The notes beneath the pieces were generated by a model. The model saw only the letters and a program-made list of their open reading frames with translations. It was not told the origin of the DNA and did no database searches. From Datnioides undecimradiatus (taxonomy: Eukaryota > Chordata > Actinopteri > Lobotiformes > Datnioididae), in the NCBI GenBank assembly GCA_008933995.1, contig WARS01000031.1, forward strand, positions 648,001-712,000: a stretch of 64,000 nucleotides of DNA. The letters run 5' to 3'. Below are positions 25,776 to 38,200 of the stretch, in pieces; positions within the stretch are counted from its first letter, which is position 1, and each line of letters starts with the position of its first letter. The position numbers and the translations under genes were made by a program.

Positions 25776-28700
25776 TTGAGGGGTGTTAGAACATTCACAT
25801 TGTACTAACAATGTGAATCTGAGTAATCTGATTCACCTTTTGTTCAATTGTTTTGGCCTAAAATGAAGTAAAAGCAAAAGTTAGTTTCACAGATTTTGTC
25901 TTTTTTTTGTGCAGATACAAAATGCTTTAAGAGCAGAATATTTGATTATGTTGAGGAATCCATATACTTTGCCACCTTAAAGTGTAATAAGGGACATACA
26001 GATGACAAATCGATTATCACATAGCAGCACACAGAAAGCTGTAAGGTTGTTTGTAAAAAACATCAGCAGTGAGGGCAAGTGCAGGTCAAGTACTGTAGTG
26101 CATTAGGTGTAGGTCAAGACTGAGAGTTATTGTTGCCATAAAATAGCCTAATGTACAGTTATACAATACTGCACTGTGGTCGTATTTTATTGTTAACGTA
26201 ACAGTTTAACTTTTTTTTAAACTTGTCTTGAAGTTTGATCATTAAGGATCTTTAACATAATTTTATTTTTAATTTGGTTAATTTGGCTGATTTTATTTGC
26301 CGCATTGCAGCCTAAAACGTTTTTAATCCTGGCTCAACCACATAAAGCAATTTGTTTTGAAAAGTGCTGTGTAAAGTTTGTTACCAATATTATTATTATA
26401 TTACATGTAAACACATGTAAAAAGCTTTTTTGTGAGCTGGATAAAGAAGAGAGAATGAAGAGGACTGTCTGCTGTAAATGAATGCCATAAAGCACAATCA
26501 CTGAATGTGTCACCTCCTCTATCTGCAGTGCTTTTAGTGTTGCTGTTACATCACAGAGGACAACAATGCATCAGTGGTGCTTTGCTAGTGCCACCTGCAA
26601 GTTTGCAGGGTTTTGTTGTAAACCACCTATTGTAAAAGCTGCATGATCAATGATGACTCTTGTTGTTTTCTTAATTAGAATGGAGAGGTGATTAAAACCC
26701 AACAATAATTAAATTATTTTGATTTTTTTTTAAAAATATGGATTTTAATGTGACAATATGGATTTTTCCAAACTACTAGCATAATTAGAGTCACTGACAA
26801 AATAGTCAAAACTCCTAAATGTCTGAAAGGACATCTTTAGCAAATGATAAAGAGCTTTTGCTTTGACCATGTTGAGCCCTTTCACGGCCCCCACTTCCAG
26901 CCACCAGACAGCTACACAGCACAGAGAGGTCAAAGCTTAGCAGAAGTCCCTGTGGGAGCTCTCGTGCCCTTCAACCTTTAGGTGCTCATCCCTGATGCTC
27001 ATTCCCTAGAGGTGTCAGATGAAGACAAACCAAGTGGTGCCTTATGCAAAGGCGAGAAAGGGAAGTGTGGGAAGGAAGAGACGAGGAACTTGAGAAGGTG
27101 AAAGAGGACAGAGTGCTTTGAATGAGTGTGGCAAAGAAGGGAGTCAAGGAGAAGAAAAGGGAGAGTGAGGAGGGAGGAGAGTGTAGCGAGAGGCTAGATC
27201 CAGGATATATGGGGTTAACAGACAGCAGAGAAGGGGGGAGGAGAAGTGCTTGAAGTAAGCATACAATGAAGATGAGGCTGCATTAGCAGCACGTCTCAGG
27301 CCAATTACTCTCCTGCTACCTCTCTCTTCCATCTCTCCTCTCCTTTCCCTCGCTCTGTGTCCTCTTCTCTCGCTTTCCTCTTTGCTCCCTCTCTCTCACT
27401 TTCTCTATCTCTGCTCTAACTATCCATGTGCTGTCAGCAGCAACAGATCCCTAAATGATACCGGTCTGCAGTGGCAGGTTTTATCTTCCCGTGCTACAAT
27501 AGGAAAGAAGGATCTGAGAAAAGATAAGATAGGACCAACCAACAGTGACAACAGCAAACACATAATGGCGAGACTCCTGTCTGAGACAGTGCTTCACTGC
27601 CATCTAGTGGTGGGGAGCTCAGCAGGAGTGTCATCAAAGGCTGCTGATAATTAGTCACAGACAGTTGCATTACAGTGATGTGATCAAAAAGCACATCAGA
27701 GGAGGTGTTTCACAGATGAGTGCAATGAAAGACTTAAGGTCCTGAAATAAGTTGTGCACCTGTGCACTGCAGGAGTTGTACTACCTTTGTGTGTGTTCTT
27801 ATGCTTTGTGAGCTTTGCTATACTTACAAGTTGTGCAAAAATCTCGTGCTCTTCATAACTGACTGCTAAGTGAAGCAACGGATGGTTTCTTAAGCACCTT
27901 GGTGCCATCCTGATAACTGTACAAAAGAGAACTGGTGCATATTGTACCAGAGTCTCTCAACATTTGTACTCCAAACGCATGCATTTCTAATGAAATGTTC
28001 AAAATAAGCAAATCAAATAGACTTTTTACTTCCATTCTCTGTAATCCGTTTAGTGCTGCCACCATAAGGCTGTACAGTGATCGAGGTTTACTGAATTGCT
28101 GACATTTCGCATCTCAGACTGACCAAAATCTTGTTTCAATGGATTGTCTGAGTTCAGTATGATTCAGCTGAAAGAAGCAACGGTACTTAATTATTACATT
28201 TAAGCAAAAGATCAAACACCAAGTGAGACCGCAGTGGGATTCAGAACTGGTCACTGGGTCACCAAACCAGGAAAACCACAGAAGAAGTGAACCAACGCTA
28301 TAAAGTGTTTATGATGCAGTCGTGCATTTTTAAAATAAGGTATTATTACACTTCTTGACATGGAGCTTAAATTGACCATTTCTTGTGATGTAAATTTCAG
28401 GGCATCATCCAGCTCTCAAACTTTACATCACATTTTCTGGGGTCCTAAACATTTTGGGTGTCCTTTTCTTACAGGTACAGCTCAGATTGTTGACAGAAGG
28501 CTGTGTGAATTACTCACCAGTCGTGATACCAATGCAGGGACTTTGGCTTAGACATTGAGTCCTGCGGCCGGAAGATCCCCCCACGAGCTGTTGGCTTGTC
28601 AAACAAAAATGAACACCCACACACAGGCAAACATTTCAAGTCATCACGACATGTCCACCGCAGAATACTTCCATGCATTACGCATGCTGGACTGTCCTTT

Positions 28701-29552
28701 CAGAGCTCTCTTGGAAATATTTTGCTTTTTGAAAAGCCAGCATTTTACTCCACAGTTAAACCCACACAGCTTATTATACACAGCTTAAATAACATAGTGG
28801 ATAGGCAGTAAATGTAAATTAACCTATGAAAGTACACTGACATTCAGTGAGCCAAACTGTTTTGGGAGATAATTATTAAGACACTGAAAAATCATGAAAG
28901 ATGACATAACCTGAGCCAATGTCAGGGCACTGGCATTGTTGGTAGCCATTAGCATCTTGTGTGAAAAGAATAAACACTATTCCTTTAACCACATACAAAC
29001 TGCATAGCAACAACAAAACCATGGATACTGTGTCAGGCTGAAGTCTGTAAAAGAACATATGTGGAATTAAGTTGGCAAACACTGCGTACATAACTTTTAC
29101 TTGTAAACTTTTAATTATGAGATGTTTTGATGAATCCTAAACATGGGGCAAAGGATGTTTTGGTCAGTGACTCTTATTTGCATGCATACGTATGCATGTG
29201 TCAAGCAGTCCACTGTGGTGTGTTTGTGTGTGTGTGAGTGTGTTGGAGCTGGGGTTAGTAAAGGTGCAAAGAGCTGGAAACAGATAAAAATAAAATCACA
29301 GGACCACTGCAGAAATAATGGGACATCTGGTCCAGACATCTGGAGCCAGAGGACTTTTAGGAGCTTCCCGGCGTCGTCTCACCTTGCGGGTAAATTAGCA
29401 AAGTGAGAAAATATGGCAGGGGTAAACGATGCTGACAATCACACAGAGGGAGGACAGTTGAGACAGGTTACTGGGGAATTCATCATGTGGAGGTCTTTTT
29501 TTGTTGCACGTGAACAAAGGCTGACAAAGGATGGACAATGTGGGAGATGAAA

Positions 29553-29606
<54 letters not shown>
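29553..29606. repeat. Compound (TG)n(AG)n microsatellite
   Basis: About 12 TG units pass directly into about 15 GA units. Confidence 0.95.
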
Positions 29607-29610
<4 letters not shown>

Positions 29611-32600
29611 GTTTGAAAGCACACAGAGGTGGCAACCATCTCATTAGGCTTTGGCAAGAATTGATGAATTTGCTACATGGGCCTAATAAATGAAAATATG
29701 TTTCAAAATGAAGATTGTAACGCAGGGAAGATTTCGGCCATGAATGATGATTACAGTATTGAAATTAGAAATCACGTGTATCAATCCATTCTGTTGATGT
29801 ATGTGTGATGATCTCAGAGGTTTAACAGGTTTGGGAAACATAGAGGTCAAGAAGATTTATCCTCATAATCCCAGGCTTGAGACAGACAGCGTTTGCTAAT
29901 AGACATTTGCTTGAGACAGGCATTATTTCAGGTAGGCTGTACAGATAGATGATTGACAGTTCTCTTCTTCACTTGGACCTCAATATAAATCCTTCCTGCA
30001 CCTGACAGGCAGAATACACCACTCACTGGGCTGTCAGTGGCCTTTACCCGCAATTTTTATTCATTTTAATTTATTTATTTATTTTGAAAAACAGAGAAAC
30101 AAAAACATGGCAGCTATTGCTAAAATGTCAAATTTGTCATAAATCAGCTTTTGGAATGAGGCTGAGTTTAAATTTAAGAAATAGATCCAGCTGTTGCTAG
30201 ATTGGGGTTGATTTTTAGGGCTTTAACTCACAGTTGGTGACGAGGCTGTGGAGTTTAGAGAGTCGCGTCAGAGAGAGAAAGAGACGGTGTCAGATGTGAT
30301 ATTGATGACAAGCCGGTGTGCTTGTCTCTTGTTTCCCCTTGGCTTAATGTAAGGTCACAGTGGAAAGGTGGGACAACAAATGCCACCAAGTCGCTCTGAC
30401 AGCTTGACCCCTGGGAGAGAAAATACCCTTTTAATCAGATGCCCCTCCTCCCAAGTGCGCCATTCCTCCTCAGCCTCCTTTCGACTTCCTTTCTGCCTTC
30501 TTTCTTCTCGTCAAGTCCAATTCATCTTTTCTTAACCTTTGCTTTTCTCTATATCATCTCCAGTACCGCCAACTGTTTTGCCCTCTTTGTTCTCTTTCCC
30601 CTTTTCCTCACGTCATACACGTATACGTACTTGCACACGCACACATAAAGATACAGAAGCAGACACATAGCCTTCTCTTTGCTGGCAGTTTCCTTGGGCT
30701 CTCGATCTAATGTCACAAATAGGTAATAAAGATGCCATCAAAAGGACACCAGAGGATCCACATTCTGCCTTCATTCCATCCCACTCGTAACTCTCCAGAG
30801 GGCAGAAGGACATACATCACCTGGAGAGCCTGCTGGCATAGAATTATGTTGTTTAGTGCAGGCTGTTCCCATGCTGATCCTAATGCATAACACCAATGCA
30901 CACAGAGGAAGAAGGGGAAGCATACTGTGCAAATACAGCTGCCTGTATGCCACGGCACAAACTTCAGCTAGTAAGTGCAGACCATTAAGTCATCTAAAAT
31001 ATAAAGAAAAATGTATCTTGGAGGGCCCTGCTCAGCATGCAAACCACAGAGGAGAGTGAAGAAAAGATGCAGGGAGAGGACAGGAAGCACACACTGTATT
31101 TATTCCCCTCTGTGCCTCCTCCGACCCCTCCTCAGACAGTCAGATAGGCTCTGCCCATAATGTCTAGTCAGATATGACCTTGAGCGAGTCCATTGTCTCC
31201 CAGGATCTTCACTCACACTGTCACATCAAACCGCTTCAGCGTTCACAATAAAAACAACACAACAACAGCATCCCAATGATGTATCAGCGCACATCAGTTG
31301 CATTAGCAAACAGCCAGGGCAGGTTTGTCTTTTCCAATTACTGCAGCTGTACAGTACACTGACTTCAAATGTCTTTCTAGTGAATTCTTTCTGATTCACC
31401 CCGAATTGGTGTATGGTTTTACTGGAAATGACATTATACAACAACGGTCTCTATCAAACCTCTGTCCAGCAGGTTAAAAAAACCCTTTAGGTGGCCCTAA
31501 GCTAAGCAGGTAACAGCCCGCATACATACATTACTAAATCACAGCTTACAGGCTTTTTATATCAATTTGTTTTAATTAGAGATGGATGCAGAGGTCCAGA
31601 TTTGCTAAACATTTGCTTATACTCAAATTTTAATACATAGTTATCAAAACGCAGGACCTGCATGTTCTTCTGATTCTACATTTAGGAAGTGCATGTCTCA
31701 TATTTTGGAGACAACTGTGTCAGGATTTGGTGTGATGACCTTTTGTACCAGGATGTGCCAGGTTCAGTACGTTGTTTCTTGACTGTCAAATTTAGTGCTC
31801 CGCCTTCAGGAATTATCTCACCTCTGTGAGCGTTTCCAGCACACGGTGGGGCGGGACATGCACAATTGTCATCTGTGCCCTTTTTGGTATTTTGTTGAGA
31901 CACTCATAGTGAGTCACCTTACTGAACCTTTGTGTGAGGAGAGGCTCAATCAGGGTGTGAGACTATTCAAACTGTGATATTGTTCATAATAGTGCACCGT
32001 CATTTCCTATGCAATGGATACTTGTGGTAAATGGTTACTGAGAGCTTGCTCTGGATTCGTATGTGCTTCTGTTAAAGTCACAAAAAGGGACCTTGAGATC
32101 ATATGGAAATCCTGTGTTGTTGTTTCTTTAACATATAAACCAACACGTCAGACTGCCAGGCTAAGGTGTGAACCCCTGGCTTGAATATGTGATGTGTCTG
32201 AGAAATGCCCAAGCACAGAGTTTATGACAGTGTTTCTTGTTACCCCCAATTTAGAACTTTTCCAGTAACCAAGTGAGTAGTAACTTCATATCCAAGCTCT
32301 AAAACACTGGTTCAGAGGCACACATGAGTGTAGTGGAGGGTAAATGCACATAAACGCTGTTTACCCACATTTCAGAATCTGACAGAGCATTTATGCAGAT
32401 CCTCCCCAGGGCATTTGTGCATAGTTTACATGGGTTAGTACACTCTTTTACACTGTATCACTTGGGATCTCTTGTTTTGCCCATCTTTGGATATTTTTAC
32501 ATGAGCACGGAGCAGCCATTAACCCACCATCCTCTCATGCTGGGTTCAGATCAAAAGCAATAAATCTATCTCTGCACTGAAGCCAGCACGAGAAGAGAAG

Positions 32601-34214
32601 ACTTCTGTGTGGCAGATGAGGCAGACTTTAACTTGATTTAGGTTTATGCAGAAGTGAACCTCAAAACAGTAGGCTATGCACACTTTCAGTCTTGGAGCAG
32701 GTGTATATCATATATTGACATTCATTCAGTGTACTGTTCAAAAAGCAAGCAGCACATATTGTTTGATGAACATGGAGATTTGCCAAGAGCTTTGTTTATA
32801 GCGCTCAGCATCTTGTTATTATATTTTTCTTTTTTTTTTTGGTTTATTGTTTTTGTATTTTAGTCAGGTTACTTTCACTCCCAGACCCCCTTCAGTTGCT
32901 GTCCACATCATACCACACAGCACAGCTGCCTGTTTTATTTTTTTTAACATTTGAATTCTTCCTATTAGTCACTCCGATGTGAATTCATTTACCTTGTGTG
33001 TGTTCTTCTTGCCGGGAACCAATCCATTAATTCAGTGTTCCTGCTCAGTGTCCTTGTGAGTTGCACTTAACTACTAAACTACGTTCAGCGCTGATGAACT
33101 CAAAAGACCAGAGACAGAAAGAACATCAGACTGAAGGAGGAATCTGCAAGAATGCTCATTTTAATTAATCTGCAGAGACCTAACTTTCTAAAAAGTTAAA
33201 AAGGCACAAACCATGCGTACTATAACGAACTATAATATCTTAGAGCCAGACAAATGTTCACTCTGGCAAAATGACAACATGAAGTGGAAAAAAAAAGCCA
33301 GCATGAAATAATGTGGATTATGTAGAGTCACATTTCATGTTAATTTTCGTGATTTTGGCCTAAGACGATGTTCTCAACTAAACTCCATGTCTAATATTTT
33401 TTTGTGTGAGAGCTGACGCAGCTGAGAAATCTCTCATAGATCAGCTGCTTAAAAATCAGAGGCCTCCGTTATCATCCAGTTGGGTGGGTAAACCATGTTT
33501 ACTCTCATTTCCACCTATAAAATCAGGTTTGTTGTTGCACTGCAGAATGTGTTCATATTTTGAAGTGCAATAACTACAGACACAAATGGCTGACTGTCTA
33601 ATGGTTATCCAACTTCTATTGAGGTTCTCAGTGTCACCGTCAGTGTTTGTGCCTTTCAGGGACATCTCTCCAGTAAGTGCCACCTTTGCCATAAGTGCCA
33701 TCCTTTCCACTGTTTACATTATGAAAGACACAGGAGTGGTTTTGTGTCCAGTTCCTCCTTTCAGCACTGCTTGTTATTATTTCTTTCAAGGTCTAACTTT
33801 TTCCTCAACCTCTGACATGGTCTCATTTTGTGTGACAAGTTAATTGTGCTACATAGAGCCAGTTATTTAATCTGAGCCTCATTTAGCAGCACATTAGCCA
33901 TTCTTTATGTTTCTCAGTTGCAGACATTCAAAATAATATGCATGTTTATATTTACCAGAAATGGTGTTTAAGGTGTTAACTGGAGTGCATTGGCCTATTT
34001 TCAAGCACATGGATGTCGAATAATGTGGGATTTAACGCTTGCATTGCAACCATTGCATACAGGCGTACACAATAATGGTTCATAAATTGCAGTTGCCTTA
34101 TTGTCAGAGCAGTTACCTGAAGATTCCACGTATGCATGAACAAAGGTTATGTAACAGCTAAGCTGTGTTTTCAAGATCTATCTGGATCTTTGACTGTATC
34201 AGTTGTTTTAAACA

Positions 34215-35236
34215 TACATTCAGTGACCACTTTCTTACGTACAACCCCCTCAGAGCTACCTGAATTCCTTATGTTGGGGATTCAACATGGTGTTGGAAAT
34301 AATCCGTGGAGATTCTGGTCCACGCTGACATGATTGGATCATGTAGTTGCTGCTATTTTGTCAGCTGTGGAGTTCACTGCACTCGCTGCCATGTTAATGG
34401 AACCAGCTCAAGACAACACGTGCTTTGTGACATAGCGTGTTATCCTGCTGGGGGTAGCCATTACACATTAAGTAGACTGCGGCCATAATCGGATGCACAT
34501 GATCAGCAACTGCTCTCACATAGGCTGCATCTTTAAAATAATGGCCAGTTGGTATTAAGGAGCCAAGAAAATGTACCCTATGATAAAACACCAGCAGCAC
34601 CCTGCTCCTTTGAGAAATGGAAGGATGGATCCATGTTGGATATGACAAATTCTGACACTACCATCTGGCCTCCCATGTGGCAGGCAACATTTTTCAAGTC
34701 TTATGCTTTTGGTCAGTCTGTGCCCATTGTAGCCTTACTTTCCTGTCCTCAGGTGACAGGAACCAAGTGTGGTCTTTTGCTGCTAGAGCTCAACCACTTC
34801 AAGTTCAACGTGTTGTGGGTACAGAGATGCTGCTCTCCATAGCACTGTTGTTCTGTGTGGTTATTTGAGTCACTGTTGCTTTCTTGTCAGCCTGAGCCAG
34901 TCTGGCCATTCTCCTCTGACCTCCCTCATTAACAAGGCATTCTCGCCCACAGAACCGCTGCTCACTGGATGTTGTTTTTCACACCATCCTCTGTAAACTC
35001 AAGAGACTGTTGTGCATGAAAATCCCAGGAGATCAGCAGTTTCTCAGATACTTAAATACCCTGGCTGGCACCAACAATCATTCCACAGTCAAAGTCAATA
35101 ATATTAGATTTCTGTGTTCCCCATTCAGATGTCTGAACTTCTGGTCTATATCTGCATGCTTTAGTGCAGTAAATTGCAGTGCAGTAAAATTCAAGCAAGT
35201 GTGCAGATGTATTTAATAAAGGGGCCCCTGAGTGTA
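34215..35236 (-). mobile_element. Tc1-like DNA transposon, inactive, both inverted repeats visible
   Basis: About 1.02 kb with ends that mirror each other. The left end reads TACATTCAGTGACCACTTTC (34215). The right end, read on the minus strand, starts TACACTCAGGGGCCCCTTTA (ending at 35236). Both start with the TA expected of a Tc1/mariner target. Minus-strand translation around 34648-34394 includes ADHVHPIMAAVY and GYPQQDNTLCHKARVVLSWF, matching the Tc1 transposase region around its second catalytic aspartate (QQDN). Further minus-strand similarity continues towards 35.1 kb, where the DNA-binding domain should lie. Frame breaks throughout show it is a fossil. Only short ORFs remain. Confidence 0.8.
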
Positions 35237-38200
35237 TATGTCTCCTTTTATCAAAGGAGCTTTGTGTTTCTTTTGTGTGACTCTGGAGGCATTAACTGCA
35301 ACAAAACTGTGACAAACTAGCTTTCTTCACAGATGTCAATCCCTGACGCACATTTCAGAATTATGCCCCTTTTGCAACACACTTCCAGGTGAGAATGTAA
35401 TGTTAAGTGCCACAAGATTGCATATAGTGTGTCTAGTGTAACACATTCATATACATATGAACTGTGTACTATTAAAAACACACCATCCCTGACAGCAACA
35501 GCTATACTTGAGCAGTTGCCAGTACACACCTACTGTTAAGCTGAATTGTCACTTGTCTGAGAGAGTAGTTACCCCGACAAAGATGGCCAACTGTGACCTC
35601 ACACTTTCTACAAATACATCAAGCATATGGGCTTTCGTTACCAGGCAGTATAAAACCTTACATGAACCTTAGTCTACAATAGACAACCAATATCCATATA
35701 TGATTTTCTCGTCTACAAAGTTTCTTCTTTGCAGCTTGTAACAGATTGAGATTCCTAAGTGTATATTTCTTCCTGCTTCATTTTGAACACATAATATTTA
35801 AATTATGTTGTGTTGCTTGTAGGGTTTTTTGTTCACTTTTTTTATTCTTTTTATCATTAGTGTAGTTCTGTTATATATATGTATAGATGAATATACATTT
35901 TAAAAAATTAAAGACTTCATCAACTGGAGCAGCATGCAGTGGATTGAGCTAAATATTTTAGCACAACAGATTTTAGCCATTTTCCTATTTCCTTTAGCTG
36001 CTTCCCATTTCCCTCTTATTTTCTGTGGACCTCCTCAGTAATCCTGCTGCATGATCATGGGGGAAATTAATCTAATTACTGCTGCACAAATGAATATTTA
36101 ATATGAAAATACGCACTGAGGCTTACTCACTCAAATCTGCAGTTTGAGCGTGTATCTATTGTTATGTCTTTTTGTTCATTATTATGCATCTGTTTTTTGA
36201 GGGACCATTGTCAGGCCATTTTTCCAGGCCCCTCGTGGTGAAAGAAGACACTTGAATGTTGCAATTTAATGTGTGGGGTTTAACATCTCAAACCACTTGT
36301 GTGTCCTCACGGGCAGGTGTTCTCACATAACTTCACAGCAACAGAAACAACACAACACTGAATGTAAAGTGTTGATTCCAGGTACTTTCAGAGCAAATAT
36401 TGATTTTCCCTAATGCTGATCAAGCAAACTTTGACTTAAATTTTGACTTATGGGATTTTAAGAAGGTGCTACATGATTATTTTCCATTTTCCAGCACTTT
36501 GTACACTCCTGGAAACTCCATTTTATACCTTAATTGATGTACTCAAAAACCTCAAATTGAGGCTCTGAAATAGTCACACTGTTAGCAGGCAGAAACAAGA
36601 ACCTGTGGTGGGCCAATCGATAGAAACTTCATTACTGGGAAGCCTGGCTAGTAATCTCGTTGGCTGCAGCTGTGAGGGGCATACATTCTACCACAGCACC
36701 TGTTCTCAATGATATATCCAGCCTGCACCTGCAGAGGCATAAAAGGCACACTCACACTACACTGAGGTTTAACACTCTTGTACTATCTCGCCATCTCTTT
36801 CTCTGTCTGTCTGCCTATCAAATACCAGCTCACAAGCTTCTCATGTTATTTTATACTCACCCCCATTTCAGTCTCACCCTTCCAGATGAGCTTTCTCACG
36901 TTTGTGCCAGGATGCATCTTTAGCAGCTGACAAGAGCAGAAAGGGAGAGAACTGATTGGAGAAAACTGTGTTGGAGAGGAGTAGCAGTCAAAGTGTGAGG
37001 AGGGGGAGAAAAAGAAGAGTAGTTGAGTATTTTTTCAGTTAATAGAAATAGACTTTTGGAGTTCAGAAACTGTGTAGTATAATATTATGGTAGGACAGCT
37101 CCATTTTACACAGAAATTGGTTCCATGATGGCAAGTTACAGAGACATTTTTAAGCATTTTTCCGTCGTACCTTTCCTTCTTTGAGAAAATTGCATCCCCA
37201 CAGGAAAAAAAAAATTACAAATCATCTACTTATCGGAAATAAGTACTCTTACAAGTTTTCAGCCCTGGACTCAACCCTCACATTTGTACTAATCCAGTTC
37301 TGCTACAGCACAAAGGCCAATGAAAACAAAACTGTAGATTTAGTCCCAAATTGCATTTTGGACCTTACTAGGAATAGGGAAAGAAAAGCTTTGTTCTCTG
37401 GACTGGGTTATGACACATACTGCATTATACTGTTTTCTGTATATGTGACTGAGACATTACTTAAATTATGTTTTTTTCCCCTTTTATGTCAATTCAACCA
37501 GTAGATGGCAGTGACAGAGCAAGAACACTCCTGGTTGACTTTACAGATTAAAGTAAGACAGTGTACACTTACTGTAACATGTAGAGAAAGAAAAAGTTAA
37601 TTTAATCTCCACACAGATGTAAAAAAAAAAAAAAAAAAAAAAAAATGGTTGTTTGCACTCCGTCCCATTCTGCAAAAGACAGATCTAATTGAAAATCTAC
37701 TCTTCTCTGCCCCTGCTTGGTGATGGCTACTCTGTTTCCCTTGAGACTAAGGGATGCAGCTGCGGTGCAGCTCATGCACACTAGAGTGCACCGGGCTGGA
37801 AAATGTTGTTCCAAGACGGAAATAAAGAAAGGGTATAGGTTATTTATTGTCTCAGATTCTGATATGAGCCCATCTTGGTGCTTAAAGTCAATACTGGGAC
37901 TATTTGCCGAGGAAGAATATCTATATGCAAATAGTGGCCATTATGCATCCAGGTAGTGCAAAGTAAAGCAGAACCATGAGGAGTATCTCCCATGGCGCAC
38001 TCTTAACTGTGACTGACATAATATATGAGGACTGAATAAGGTTTCAGCCCTGTTTGAATAGACTGAATGAGGAGTGTGTTGTGTGGTGAAATCTGTGTTC
38101 AATTTGCAGCAATTATTGTTTTGTGATTTAAAAAAAAAAAAACACATTATAAAACATGAATTTCTGACCACAGTGTATTGATTTGTCTAGAGGCAATTCT

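Larger units (their letters stand above)
22216..34214. other. 12 kb gene-free DNA with microsatellites and purine/pyrimidine tracts
   Basis: Contains purine-rich stretches (22.74-23.33 kb and 24.06-24.24 kb), a CA repeat (about 23786-23806), TTTG repeats (24866-24892), TG repeats (25741-25774), a perfect 11-base hairpin (25793-25818), a purine block followed by a pyrimidine block (27.04-27.43 kb) and a compound TG/GA repeat (29553-29606). No gene or transposon was identified. Confidence 0.55.

Noticed and set aside
37621-37645. A25 run as the tail of a processed pseudogene
   Set aside because: The sequence before it (about 37.2-37.6 kb) shows no similarity to a known coding sequence and no target duplication was found.
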